A stretch of DNA of 64,000 nt from Owenia fusiformis (taxonomy: Eukaryota > Annelida > Polychaeta > Sabellida > Oweniidae): assembly GCA_903813345.2 (NCBI GenBank), contig CAIIXF020000002.1:5618001-5682000 (forward strand). Direction: 5' to 3'. A program made the translations under genes and the position numbers. The notes below the pieces were generated by a model that worked only from the letters and a program-made list of their open reading frames with translations, searched no databases and was not told the origin of the DNA. Of the stretch, positions 11,920 to 23,900 are shown in pieces (position 1 is the stretch's first letter; the number at the start of each line of letters is the position of its first letter).

Positions 11920-13345
11920 TAATTTACGAGTGCATTATCCGTAGTTGGCGTAGTCAACATACTATCATGTAGTTAGTTCAATAAAATACCCGTAGCAGAC
12001 GTGGAGATACATACGGTGGATCCTATGGTGTGTATGTATACCTATAGACTCATGTTTTGATGTAGCAAGCGTAGTAGGCGTAGTAAACATACTATGATGT
12101 GGTTATTTTCAATAAAAATACCCGTAGCAGACGTACAGATGTACCTAGGGTGGACCCTACAGTGTGTATGTATACCTATAGACTTATGTTTTGATGTAGC
12201 AAGCGTAGTTGGCGTAGTAAACATACTAGCAGACGTAGACATACCTAGGGTGGGCCCTACAGTGTGCATGCATACCTATAGACCCCTGTTTTGGTGTAGC
12301 AAGCGTAGTTGGCGTAGTCAACATACTATCATGTGGTTATTTGCAATAATATACCCGTAGCAGACGTAGCTATACCTAGGGTGGACCATGACAGTGTGTA
12401 TGTATACCTAGAGACCGATGTTTTGGTGTAGCAAGCGTAGTTGGCGTAGTCAACATACTATCATGTGGTTATTTTCAATAAAATACCCGTAGCAGACGTA
12501 GCTATACCTAGGGTGGACCATGACAGTGTGTATGTATACCTATAGACCACTGATTTGGTGTAGCAAGCGTAGTTGGCGTAGTCAACATACTATCATGTGG
12601 TTATTTGCAATAAAATACCCGTAGCAGACGTAGCTATACCTAGGTTGGACCATGACAGTGTGTATGTATACCTATAGACCAATGTTTTGGTGTAGCAAGC
12701 GTAGACATACCTAGGGTGGGCCCTACAGTGTGCATGCATACCTATAGACCCCTGTTTTGGTGTAGCAAGCGTAGTTGGCGTAGTCAACATACTATCATGT
12801 GGTTATTTTCAATAAAATACCCGTAGCAGACGTAGCTATACCTAGGGTGGACCATGCCAGTGTGTATGTATACCTATAGACCAATGTTTTGGTGTAGCAA
12901 GCGTAGTTGGCGTAGTCAACATACTATGATGTGGTTATTTTCAATAAAATACCCGTAGCAGACGTAGCTATACCTAGGGTGGACCATGACAGTGTGTATG
13001 TATACCTATAGACCACTGATTTGGTGTAGCAAGCGTAGTTGGCGTAGTCAACATACTATCATGTGGTTATTTGCAATAAAATACCCGTAGCAGACGTAGC
13101 TATACCTAGGTTGGACCATGACAGTGTGGATGTATACCTAGAGACCAATGTTTTTGCCATGTGTACCCTGGGTACAGCTACGTCTGCTACGAGTATTTGA
13201 TTGAAAATGACCACTTCATAGTATGTACTGTGTTGACTACGCCAACTACGCCTGATACACCAAAACATGAGTCTGTAGGTATACTCACACACTGTCATGG
13301 TTCACCCTAGGCCTACGCCAACTACGCTTGCTACACCAAAACATG
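11920..13345. repeat. 132-bp satellite array with inverted tail
   Basis: The landmark GTAGCAAGCG recurs at 12428, 12560, 12692, 12894 and 13026, spaced 132 bases apart. Shortened units lie at 12196-12297 and 12692-12762. Each unit also carries CCCGTAGCAGACGTAG, ATACCTAGGGTGGACC and GTGTGTATGTATACC. About nine to ten units are present. From about 13150 the sequence turns into reverse-complement half-units, so the array end can fold back. Frames reading through it are artefacts. Confidence 0.85.
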
Positions 13346-13538
13346 ATCAGGGTACATTACGTATGTACGCGTGATATTACATGTTGGTTGCGCTTTCTAC
13401 ACATGTGCGAGCCTACCAAAGCCACATTTGTCTGCATGTTACAGAAATCATCACGAAATATGTTCACCTATCTATGGGATTGTAACATGGGCATGTTATA
13501 TTGATACATGTCAAGTAGGTGATCACCGCACACGTGCC

Positions 13539-13588
13539 GAATCCTCGCTTACCACGCGGGAGGCCCGGGTTCGAATCCCGCATCCGCC
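13539..13588 (+). pseudogene. 3' half of a tRNA-Gly-like gene (B box, acceptor, Pol III terminator)
   Basis: It starts with GAATCCTCG, the same nine bases that end the 5' half at 11822-11830. It continues with an anticodon arm CTCGC/GCGGG around a loop reading ACC, a T arm with a perfect B box GGTTCGAATCC (13568-13578), and the acceptor strand CATCCGC. A run of T follows immediately. Layout and sequence match eukaryotic tRNA-Gly. The 5' half is missing here, and CATCCGC has no full partner upstream. Confidence 0.65.
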
Positions 13589-13593
13589 TTTTT

Positions 13594-14814
13594 ATTTTTT
13601 TAACTAAATGATTGTTCTTTGATATTACGCAGAAAAAAACAATTTTTATTTACATAAACTTTATATTAGAGCTTGAAAATGTAAAAACAATATATGTCAA
13701 CATATTGCGTTTTGGAGCGATGTGCAGGTTTAAATGTTTGTGGTTTATAAAAAAAAAGTGATATGTTTTAGTTAGAAATACATTAATTAATATATTCATT
13801 CAAACAGCACTAGAATGCGGGAAGAAAGAGCAATGGTGACAAAATGCAGACAGAATTTTCCGTAAGGGTTTCAATCATTTCTAAACACAATCATACATGT
13901 ACTTCATGTGTACTGTTATTTTTAGTGCTATATTTATAGATATAATTTCACGTATTAAAATCATATTTTCCAGCAATGACTTCAAATTCGGAACCACACC
14001 CATATTACATTTTCTTCAATAACTCCAAACATGTGTAAACATTGACCATGTGCATATAAATTCAGATTTCATGAGCTCTCTATTCGAGTACCTCATATAC
14101 CCCTGCATGGATTGAGTTGGATTCGCCTTTTATACGTGAGCCGACACAATCGCAAACGCTGATTGGATAAAGATTGCGAGAATCTTTAAACCTAAAGATA
14201 CGAGAAAAAGAGGATCGATCGCTCAATCATGTCTTAAGCACTCTGCAATGGACTGGTGATATAATAAAGTGCTGCAGGCCATTTCAAATTGGTTGACACC
14301 AAATGGCTAGAGGTTAACATTCAAAGTGATTCCTTACAACCTGTTTTTATCCAGTTTCTGTAAAGAAAGGACAAACTCAATCTAAGTGTACAATTACACA
14401 GAAGATAATATCTCGGAAGGATTGAAGAGTGCAGAGAATGAAGACCTCGTTGACAAAGGTGTAAAGGGTGGAAGGTGAGACATGTTCCAGTGCATGTAGG
14501 CCTTAGAGGCGGAACATCATGTTGAGAGAACTAGGTCTGAACTAGGTCTGAACTTCAAGATGGCATAAAGGAAATAGGTTGGATGGTTGAGTCATGCTCC
14601 ATGTGAATGTGGTAATGACCAATCAAATCAAGTGTCATGCTTAACAATGGCAATTGTAACCAATTAAATCAGGTAAACCGTATGAGGGTGAGCAACTGAT
14701 GATGGACAAATGACTACTGGAACAAACCTCGACCACTTGACCTTGGAAGATACCATAATCACCAGCCAACATTCTTCATAATGCCTAAAGATATGGGTAC
14801 ATATATATATTTAT
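13594..14814. other. No gene recognised
   Basis: AT-rich sequence with no long or protein-like open frame, no tandem repeat and no inverted repeat that I could identify. Confidence 0.35.
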
Positions 14815-15470
14815 TTACTTTGGCAGCTAGTTTGGTGACCATTTTGGATTTTAATATGAGGAAAGGTTAAGATAACTTAGGTAAAGGCTAGTAAATTGAT
14901 AATATAACTGTTCTAATGTTTCTATGTGCATATAAATTCATTTTTGCAGGCATATCGTCAGACATTTTTGCAGCCATTTTAGATTTCTATATAAAGATAT
15001 TGTTGAATCACTTCAATTTACACATTAACGGAATCATTAACCTCTAAAACCTTACCATGATCTGCAAAAGCACATTTTAACTGTTTACATAAATAGTTAC
15101 GTATTTATTTTGACACCCATTTTGGTGGCCATTTTGGATTTCTATGTAAAGTAGTTATTTGATTACTTAGATTTAGACACAAATAAAATCCCTAGCCTCT
15201 AAAACCTATTCATGGTCTCCAAAGTCACTCTTTAACCGTCCTTTGAGCTTTTTGAGCTTATATCAATAGTGACATATTTGTTTTGACATCCATTTTGGCG
15301 GCCATCTTGGATTTTGTATAATGCAATTAAGTTTTGACTTAAATGAAATCATTGACCCCTAAAACCAAGGCTTATACCTCAAAATCACTGTTTTTGCCTC
15401 TCAGTATGCTTAGATATAACTTCTTATATTTAGTAGCAAGCACACCGGCGGCCATTTTGAAAAATGGGTA
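14815..15470. repeat. Degenerate tandem repeat with GGCCATTTTGGATTT core
   Basis: The core (GGTGGCCATTTTGGATTT and variants) recurs near 14829, 14968, 15119, 15295 and 15446, every 140-175 bases. Between cores there are recurring 'CCTCTAAAACC' and 'AAATC(A)TT' pieces. It adjoins the right inverted terminus of the 681-15590 block and may be its subterminal repeat. Confidence 0.5.
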
Positions 15471-15599
15471 AAAACACCCATTTAGCTGCCACTTCTGCAG
15501 TGCTATCAAATAATTCATTACTCTAGAGGTATTTACCTTGCCAAAAGTCACAATGAGGCTTATTCCCCTAGCTTGGTACCGATAACCTAAATTTTGGGG

Positions 15600-16255
15600 G
15601 TGAAGCTGATGGCCTATATGGGACCAATACACATTCTGAGGCGCTATTGTAAATATGCTTACATTAACGTTCTGAGTCTTATAAACAGGTGAAATTGTCA
15701 TGTCAATGTTGCTTGCCTGACCTTTTTTCTATACTTCACCCTCTAAGACGGGGCCCAATGCTAGTGAGAGTTAATGTATTGCGTTTAGTTGATGTATTGC
15801 GTTTAGTTGAATGAATAAATGAAGTCGTGTCATTTTGACATGTTTTGTTATTATATACAAATGATTGTTTTACGATACATTTATGGAGACGAATTTAATT
15901 GACTAGTACAACTGTGTTTTAATTTAAAAACAAACGATATTATCAAATAAGTATTATATTTTAGCGAATTCCGAGGTCTCAATTTCAGAATAAAGTAAAC
16001 GATTTTTTTTTTTACATATTTAGGAATTTTCTTGTGACAATATCCAATTGTTATCATTCTTTGAGTTTTTTTTTATTTAGGAGTCGAAGATTGCTACATC
16101 GCCTAGGATGACAGGAGACTCAATCCCAGAGGTTAATTTTAGACACAGGATCAAATCGAGGTAATGTATTATAGGTGTATAGTGCAGTCCTATATGCAAA
16201 GTTTGGTTTTATGTATCTATGATGCGCTCTAATATCTTTGCAAATACGATAACTG
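15600..16255. other. No gene recognised
   Basis: AT-rich sequence between the right terminus of the large block and the next transposon; nothing identifiable was seen. Confidence 0.35.
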
Positions 16256-16260
16256 ATCAT

Positions 16261-17525
16261 CACGGTGTTATAGCATGACGGTTACATAAAGGCGATTTGC
16301 AAAATTTTGCGGTAACGATAACAAAAATGGCGGATGGGAAAGACATCATGTCCTCTTTCTCGCCTGTAGGCAATATTCACAGATAAGATTTCCTTTTAAA
16401 CTAGTTCCATTCGGTTACGTAATATATGGATGGTTATATAGACTGGGTCAAATCTGCCAGGTGGTCTACAAGAAACAGAATATAAGCCTTAAACCTACCG
16501 ACTGAGATATTCAAGTTCATAATTTTGGTCCATTCTCGTGTTTTCTCAGTACATGTGCCTCAGAGCCACTCAAAATATTAACTGTATGTAAACTTTGTAC
16601 AAACATGGCATAAAATGACAAATCCAGAACGGGAACGTGGTGTATATCGTAAATAATAAGGTTTCAAACGCAATGTCGTTAGACGACTACGTATGACTTC
16701 TATCGAATTCTATGGATGGTAACGTATTGTATTAGCTGTACATAAGTTATTTAGCGGACGGTTATGTGTATGTACATCTGTCAAGTCAAGGTTGCTAGAT
16801 CATGCTATTGTTATAATGGGTAAGAAATGGAATATTGAATTTCCTATATTTGTTTTCAGGACTCGCAAGAGACACTTTTGTTTCAGCCTCTATAGGGCAA
16901 GGAAAAAAACTGTCACTTGCTTTATTTATTAAACCAATGAAAGTGTAAAAGATAGCAATGAAGAGGCAAAAAAAGATTTAGGATCAAGTACTGATGAAGA
17001 TGACAAAATAATAACAATGAATCGGGGATTCATATTTGAATCAGGTTCGCGTAACCGTCCATCAATTTTTTACGTTACCGCAAATTCAAAATGCATTATT
17101 ATGACTTGAGTAGAACATATTAGGTGGTTTCCAATGCTCAATTGGCTTTGTATGATCGTATGTAGGCTACATCTGTATACCCCAAGGTTTTTCGGCAATG
17201 TAGACCATGCCCTAACATCAAAAATAAACAAATTACTAAATTTTCTGTAGTTTTGAATTCCAGACTCGACAGTTTTTCTCTTCTTTCGTGTTATCCCCGG
17301 GCATCAATTTGCAAAGACTACTTTCAAAATATACATCACTGAATGCGTCACCGAATGCGACGCTTACATAAATCGTTCATCCTTTCATTGATACACAGTA
17401 GTAGAAAATAATGCACCAACCTAAGTTTTCTCTTCCATCGCGGCCATTTTATTGGATAAATCAGTGAACGTAGCCGTCCAGCCTCGTTTTCAGAGGTGGC
17501 GTAACCGTCATGCTATAACACCGTG
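16261..17525. mobile_element. TIR element with CACGGTG ends and 5-bp duplication (Transib-like termini), 1,265 bp
   Basis: The left end CACGGTGTTATAGCATGACG is repeated exactly in reverse complement at the right end, and the inverted match runs on through GTTAC (25 bases). The pentamer ATCAT lies immediately outside both ends (16256-16260 and 17526-17530), as expected for a 5-bp target-site duplication. It has no transposase frame, so it is non-autonomous. A CAC..GTG start with a 5-bp duplication is the Transib/RAG signature, though Transib targets are usually GC-rich; assignment by ends alone is tentative. It ends 78 bases before the receptor's start codon. Confidence 0.8.
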
Positions 17526-17603
17526 ATCATAGTTAACAACTTTTAAAAGTCTGAAAAACAGTATCTCGGCCGACAAGCGACGTTACACGTTTCCTCTGAC
17601 ACA

Positions 17604-17927
17604 ATGACTAACATATGCTTAATACTCGCAGTATTCAGTGTGTCAAACACTCGTGGTTTGGCTGTTAATTTTACATATACAACGGATAGTACTACACAAG
17701 TTGTGAATAGCAATGTAGTTATGAACAGAAATGGGGATAATACCACGTTCTTCGTTGATGACAACCGAACTACCATACTAGTGGGGAACCTTATAGGTTT
17801 CACCACCAGTACCGACTATGATTTGGAGGATGCGATCTGTCAGTTTGCCGAAAGAGCGATTCAAGATGTCAACAAAGCTACAGAATTGTTTCCAATGTTT
17901 AAACTTAAATTAGATCCATGCATTGAC
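17604..17927 (+). CDS. Receptor exon 1: signal peptide and start of ligand-binding domain
   Basis: The ATG at 17604 begins a hydrophobic leader (MTNICLILAVFSVSNTRG). NFT, NTT and NRT glycosylation sites follow, then the LIGFTTSTDYDLEDAICQF stretch and FKLKLDPCID. The donor is GTAAGT and the exon is 108 codons, phase 0. The start is chosen because the leader directly follows it and no upstream in-frame exon is visible. Confidence 0.8.
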
Positions 17928-20900
17928 GTAAGTGAGAAATCATTGTCTAATGTCATGAAATCGGAAAAAGACAATAGTTGGGATAGAAAATATGAGACTC
18001 AGAACAAGGCATAGCCATTATATTTGGTAACATTTTTGCAAATATTCTTGACACATGTAGTATACCTGATGACTATAGTCAATTAATGGTCCACGGTGCG
18101 TTTGTTCGTTAGATAACGTTTTCAACGTGAAATTGTTGGATGTCAAATACATTTATTTAGTAGTATTATTACATTTTCAGGAGTCGAATGTCGCCTCTGT
18201 AAACGGCAGGTTGTGGGACTACATCTACCGAGGTCGTGATACACCTTTTATGTTAAGCTTTTGGCAAGGTCAAGCTGCGACGATACCAGTATGCGCTAAA
18301 TGGGGATGCATCTTTTTTAAAGAAATAAAATAGAGAGGTATAATATTTTAAAACAATTTTAAGGCAAAGAAAAACACAATTTATGCCGGTATATTATTTC
18401 AAATGTGTACCTTCTGTTTACATATTAGTTTAGATGACAAGAGCTACAAAGTTCGTTCGTTGAGGTGTATACCATTTGCTTGATATATAATCTTATCCCA
18501 TATTACCACTCCTTTGTGGTGAAGTACACCCTGGAATATTTTTGATATTGAAAAAATCACATTGTCCTGCCCAATTTCGCTCCCGAAAATCGCATTAACC
18601 CCCCCAATCCCGTTCATGAAAATGGTATTCATCTTCCAGGAATCTTTTCCTTGCTTCTTATTTCATTCAGTTGGGTCGATATGGCGTGCTATAATGATTT
18701 TTAGAAACGATAATATCCAAACAATATTAAGAATAGAGATTTTGAATTGTAAGAACTATGAAGATTGTTAGCATATTCACGGTGACCAAGAGTTAACAGT
18801 GCAAATCGGCCCGGTCGTGTTTTTTTAAACTCTTTAGTCGTGTTTTGTTGAAAATTTGAGAGGTAGGTTGATAAATTTGGTCATGAAATTGCTGTCACTT
18901 GACTTTATGTAAAAGTAAGTAATTTATATTGCTTTCCATACTATATATCTAAACTTCAGGTATTCGTAAACGTGTTATTTGCACGAATCGTATGCTATAG
19001 TCTTGTTATATCGGGAAATGAGCAATTCTGTCAGTGTTATACATATTTTGCCTGAAAATCACTTGCCTGACTTGTATTCAATGAATACATCGATTCATAA
19101 GGAAAGCATTCACAATATGTGCGAAAATCAAAAGTTAGAAGAGCTTAAATAAGTAGCAATTGACCGAATAATATTTTTTAGATTAAACTCTTTAGACGTG
19201 TTGAAAAGATTGCGGTTAATGACGTTGACCTGTTAGTGAAACGTTCTAGACGTGTAGAGACATTGAGGTTTAACGATTTGGAAGTGGGAAACAGCACAAT
19301 TAACACAACGAGAAACACTATATAATAAACTCCAATACGACGAGATAATATATTTGTTATCCAAATTGATTAATAAGTAATAAGATCAGATACTGTTAAA
19401 TAACATTCTGCCCGGGATTTGTTATTGTCGTATACAAACGTGGTATCCGAACTGCTTACTTATAGTATCCGTTGCGACCATTAACAATATTGTAAATGTC
19501 TAATTAGCTATTGTAAATAAACATGTCGTCACAGTCACTGTTGGCTATGGAGAGTTATTAATAATTATCGATCATAAATGTTATCATACTTTTTTGATTT
19601 AAATATCCAAATATTTACTATGTTTAAAAATGAAAATGTTTGATTTTTAAGTAACTGTTCGACCTTTTTTCTTATTATCAAGAACGCGCATGCAAGTTCG
19701 GCAATCCTTGTACATTGTGTGCACAGTATGCGCATTTTAATCGTTGTATTTTTCTATATACTATAATACTATTCATTTTTTGTACAATTGAACCGAACAT
19801 ACTTTAAAATCATCAGCTTTAAATAGATTATATGTTACGAAATTAGCCTTAATATAATTCGTGCGTTTGTAAATGCTCTCAATAAAGAAATAGACCAAAA
19901 TACGCAAGTTTACTTTGAAGTTTCTTTTATCGTCTTTTGTCATTAAACTTTAATGTTCTATCGATAAAATATGTGGAAATACCAGAAGAAGCATTGGAGT
20001 AGGAGAGTTCAACTAGAAGACAGCAACCCCTTGGAAAAAGCAATAATATTATACTACAGAATAATTATACTTTTAATATTAGGAGGCTCTCATTTATTCT
20101 CGGACCAAAAGCGATTTTATACCCGAACATCTAATTCTCCAGCTGAATTTTTCAGGAATAAAAAGTTCACAATGATCATGCTTTTTGTAAGATAAATACT
20201 GCTTATCCTCGGCCCGTTCACTAATTAACCGTTTGTCATCAAATGACTACAAGAATCTGTTACGTATCACAGCCAAGTCATTTTTATTTGAAATAAAGAA
20301 ATTATTTATTTATTCTTCGATTTGAACGTGAAATATATTTTAAAGTATGACGTAAAATTACAGAAATGCGCCCCTCCCCCTCCCTTCCTGGCATGAACTA
20401 TTTACATTATTAAACAGAAATAAATGCGTATTACGGGATTGAGACGTTTGATGACAGTGACTATTTCCCGTCACCTGCATTGATTGCATCATCATGGGAA
20501 AACGGGATTGAGTCTATATTGAACTAATTAATTAGAAATCGATAGATATTTTTGTCTACATGCTCATTTACCTCTAAGTGGTTAAAATATCAAAGAACTA
20601 GGACGTCGGTTTTTAGATAGGCTGTAATCATAAATGTACTGACTGCAGGGCCTTACCCGGGGGGGGGGTCACCATTCTCAGCACTTTTCAAGTGATTGCG
20701 GGGCCATATTTGTCAAATGTAAACCCCCTTGGAAAGTTTTGAAAAGTGCCCCCCCCCCCCATTGACAAAATGTGATTACGGTCCTGCACTTTTTACAAAG
20801 CTTTTAAAAACAGGTCGTGTAGAATGTAGACCCCCGTTGCTTGATATTTATAGCAAAAACATTGACATTTGAAAGTTAGTGACGCTGCGCTATTTTGAAT

Positions 20901-23900
20901 AAATCTTGTATCTAAGAAGCCTATCAGTTGAAAAAAATACCTAGAAGACTTAACATATTTCCCAATGTCATGCACCTATTAATTTAGCAATTGAATTATA
21001 ATTATAAACTTTCTCTTGAAACAATAAATCTTCCAGATTTGTTGAATTTTTGGACAAAATCGGCTCCCCCCTCCCCCCTCCGTTCATTACTTCCGATCAT
21101 CGGGCGTGATGTTGATTTTTATAATATGTTATGTTATGTTATATTTATTTCCATATTATAATTCTTACAATTGAATAACAATATATCTCTCTAAAATTAA
21201 ATTTGAAATAAACCGAAGAATAATCAGCAAGTCTGATTGAAAATACACATCCTGTAAAAGAGAGAAGAATTTAATCCGTCTGAATCTGATTGCAAAATAT
21301 AAATCTGTCTCATTAGGAAATTAATCCCTGCTATTTAACTTGCACATAATCTAAAAGCTAATAGTCAAAAACCAGGGTCAAAAAGCTTATCACAATATAG
21401 TAGAACATCTTGGCTTCAGATATTATTTTCTCATGAATTTTAAAAATCGGCCGCGAACTGATTAAGTAACATTCCGCACACGCCGTCTGATTGCATATTT
21501 GAAACGACAACATCCGATCTACTACAGTATAAATAATCCAATTGACTTTGATAGCATATATTTGTTTTCAGACATATTTTGTATTTGCGCCAGCTTCGAC
21601 CCCCCCCCCCCCCCTTCACGTGATGTCTTTCAAATCAATTCATTTCACAAATGACATAGAACTGCAAACGCCTGTTGCGTTTATTCCAAATGCAACAAGG
21701 CTAGCAGTTGAATAATAAAGCAAGACAAATCAAAATCATCCAACATACGTATCATGTATAGTTCCCCTTTTATAGGAGGCGTTATTAGGTAATTAGGTCA
21801 CTATTATTAATGAGGAAAATGTAGAACCAAATAAATGCTCATCTCAGCCTCAGTATTTGAGAGTTCATTTCATTTCACATCTGAGGATACATTTAGTTGT
21901 ATACCATGTACACATGCCTTCTGTTCATGCCCCGCTGTTAATGACCCGGTTTTAATGAACGCACTTTTGAATTATTGTAACATGTTATGTTCTAAATGGA
22001 TGCATCAAGATCTTGTGTTGCAAATCTATAGGTAAATTTCACCAGCCTATGAACTTTTATATACATTCTTTACATGTACGTGTACATGTATAGTAACTCC
22101 GGAAAATCAAGTATCATCAGTATTTTTTAACAAACTGGGACTTTTGATGTGAAAATCAATCATGATAGCAATATATGAGCAACGGTTTAGATTAAAACTG
22201 GGAAAAGCAGGCGGTCGCCGTCCGGGTCGCCGTATGCTTGACGCACGGCTAGTGTAACAATGTGAAGGGTAACAGCCCGCTTCCCCTATAACCTTGCCAA
22301 TGTCCATATACGCTTCTGCTTTTTCAAATTTCGGATCACCTTTGGGATGGCGATAATATACATGTAGATTTGGTACTGGGGGGGGGGGGGGCACACAGAA
22401 ACATACATTCTGGAGAAATAAGGGATTATCGGGGACTTATTTCCAAATCCACAGATTAGTGTCAAAAGCAGTTATTTACAAGGCTATGATTTTAAATGGA
22501 TAATTGACTCTTAAAACATGGGTTAAAGGCTAGTCCAAGTGCAGACCCGTACCAAGCTTATGTCATGTTATGTGGGGGGGGGGGGCTGAACCCCGACAAG
22601 GGGGTTCACATTTATGATCAAGAAAGCAACGTCCGAGTTATTTGATATTTCTAACCACTTAAAGAGGTGAATGAGCAAAACCTCCGTTGATTTTTAATTA
22701 ATAAGTTCAATATAGACTCAATCCCACTTTCCCATGATGATGCAATCAATGCAGCTGACGGGAAACAGACACTGTGTCATCAAATGTCTCAATCCAGTAA
22801 TACGCATTTATTTCCTCAAACTAAGATGAATATAACAGTTTCTTAAGAACAAAAACCGTAATCAGTTTTTATCAAGGGGGCTACTTTTCAAAAATACAAC
22901 GGGGTTCACTTTTGAAAACTTTGGTCCTAAAAACCACTTGAAACTGCTCAAAATGGTGAAAAGTTTAAACTGTATGATTTTGGGAGATTTGTTGGTCGTT
23001 GAGGGGGTCGTTCGGGTGTACGCATCATTTCCGCGATCTGGGGGGGGAGAACCCCCCAGATCCCATAAGTATACTCGCTCTGAAATTGGTCAGAATGCAT
23101 CAAATTAAATTATGTTAAATTTTCGAAATTTGCTAGGGGAGAACCCCCCAGTTCTGGTCAGAATGCACCAAATGATGTTCAATTTTCGAAATTTTCTGGG
23201 GGGGGAGAACCTCCAAGACCCCCATTTCTCGCCCGAAACTGGTCAGAATGTACCAAAGACGTTCTTCCCCCAGACCGGGCCCCAGATCCCCCCTTCTCGC
23301 GCTTGTTCGCTGGGGGGAGGGGGTACTGTCGGGGGTGGTTCGAGCCCCCCTTACAAAAAGCTGGCTACGGGCATGGACGCATCCCCCATGGGAAATTCCC
23401 TGTGGGTGCCAATGGGGTGCGCGTCCGAGGAGGGGCGTATATAGTCCACGAACATCCTAAAAATTCAGAAGTATCATATGATAAATTCGATTTTTATCCT
23501 CCTCTCTTATCAGTTTTCTAATCCTAATTGTTTAATTCGATTTTTGCTTTCCTCTCATCAGTTGTCTCCTTCATCTTTTTGTATTAACTATTTGTTTTCC
23601 CTCCCGGGTTTTTCCCTAATAGTTATAAATATAAAAGGAGTTCTAATTTTGGTATGTTTTGGGAATTTGGTTTTGATCTTAACATGCAAGGGAATTATCT
23701 CCCACTCCCCCTTCTATTTTGTAGACAATATACAAGTTAAATAACAGCGATTTATTCCGTGTTTGAATTCACTTTTACAGGATGTGTATTTTCAATTAGA
23801 CTTGCTGATTGTTCGATCATTTAATTTATCTGAAGCCATTAGACAAAAAAATGTTTCAATTTTTAGAATATTTTTTGGCTTATATCATTTCAATACACAA

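Larger units (their letters stand above)
681..15590. mobile_element. Candidate very large TIR element or inverted-repeat-bounded block
   Basis: About 110 bases at 681-796 recur in reverse complement at 15475-15590. Both copies carry GGTACC, AGGGGAATAA, then GATAGCA(T/C)TGCAGAAGTG and GCAGCTAAA in the same order, with roughly three quarters of positions matching by eye. Similarity stops outside these limits. Each end is followed inward by degenerate tandem repeats (780-1760 and 14815-15470). The block contains a - strand multi-exon gene and several separate insertions. An old autonomous DNA transposon of about 14.9 kb is the simplest reading, but two independent inserted copies of one repeat in opposite orientation would look the same. 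No target-site duplication could be fixed. Confidence 0.35.

Noticed and set aside
16261-18848. RAG recombination-signal nonamer next to the CACGGTG heptamers
   Set aside because: At 12- and 23-base spacing I find no ACAAAAACC-like nonamer in either element, so these are not called recombination signal sequences.
23112-23521. Pro/Gly/Arg-rich frames of 70-110 codons
   Set aside because: Three overlapping frames are open at once in a G/C-run repeat with CTGGTCAGAATG modules; composition explains them.
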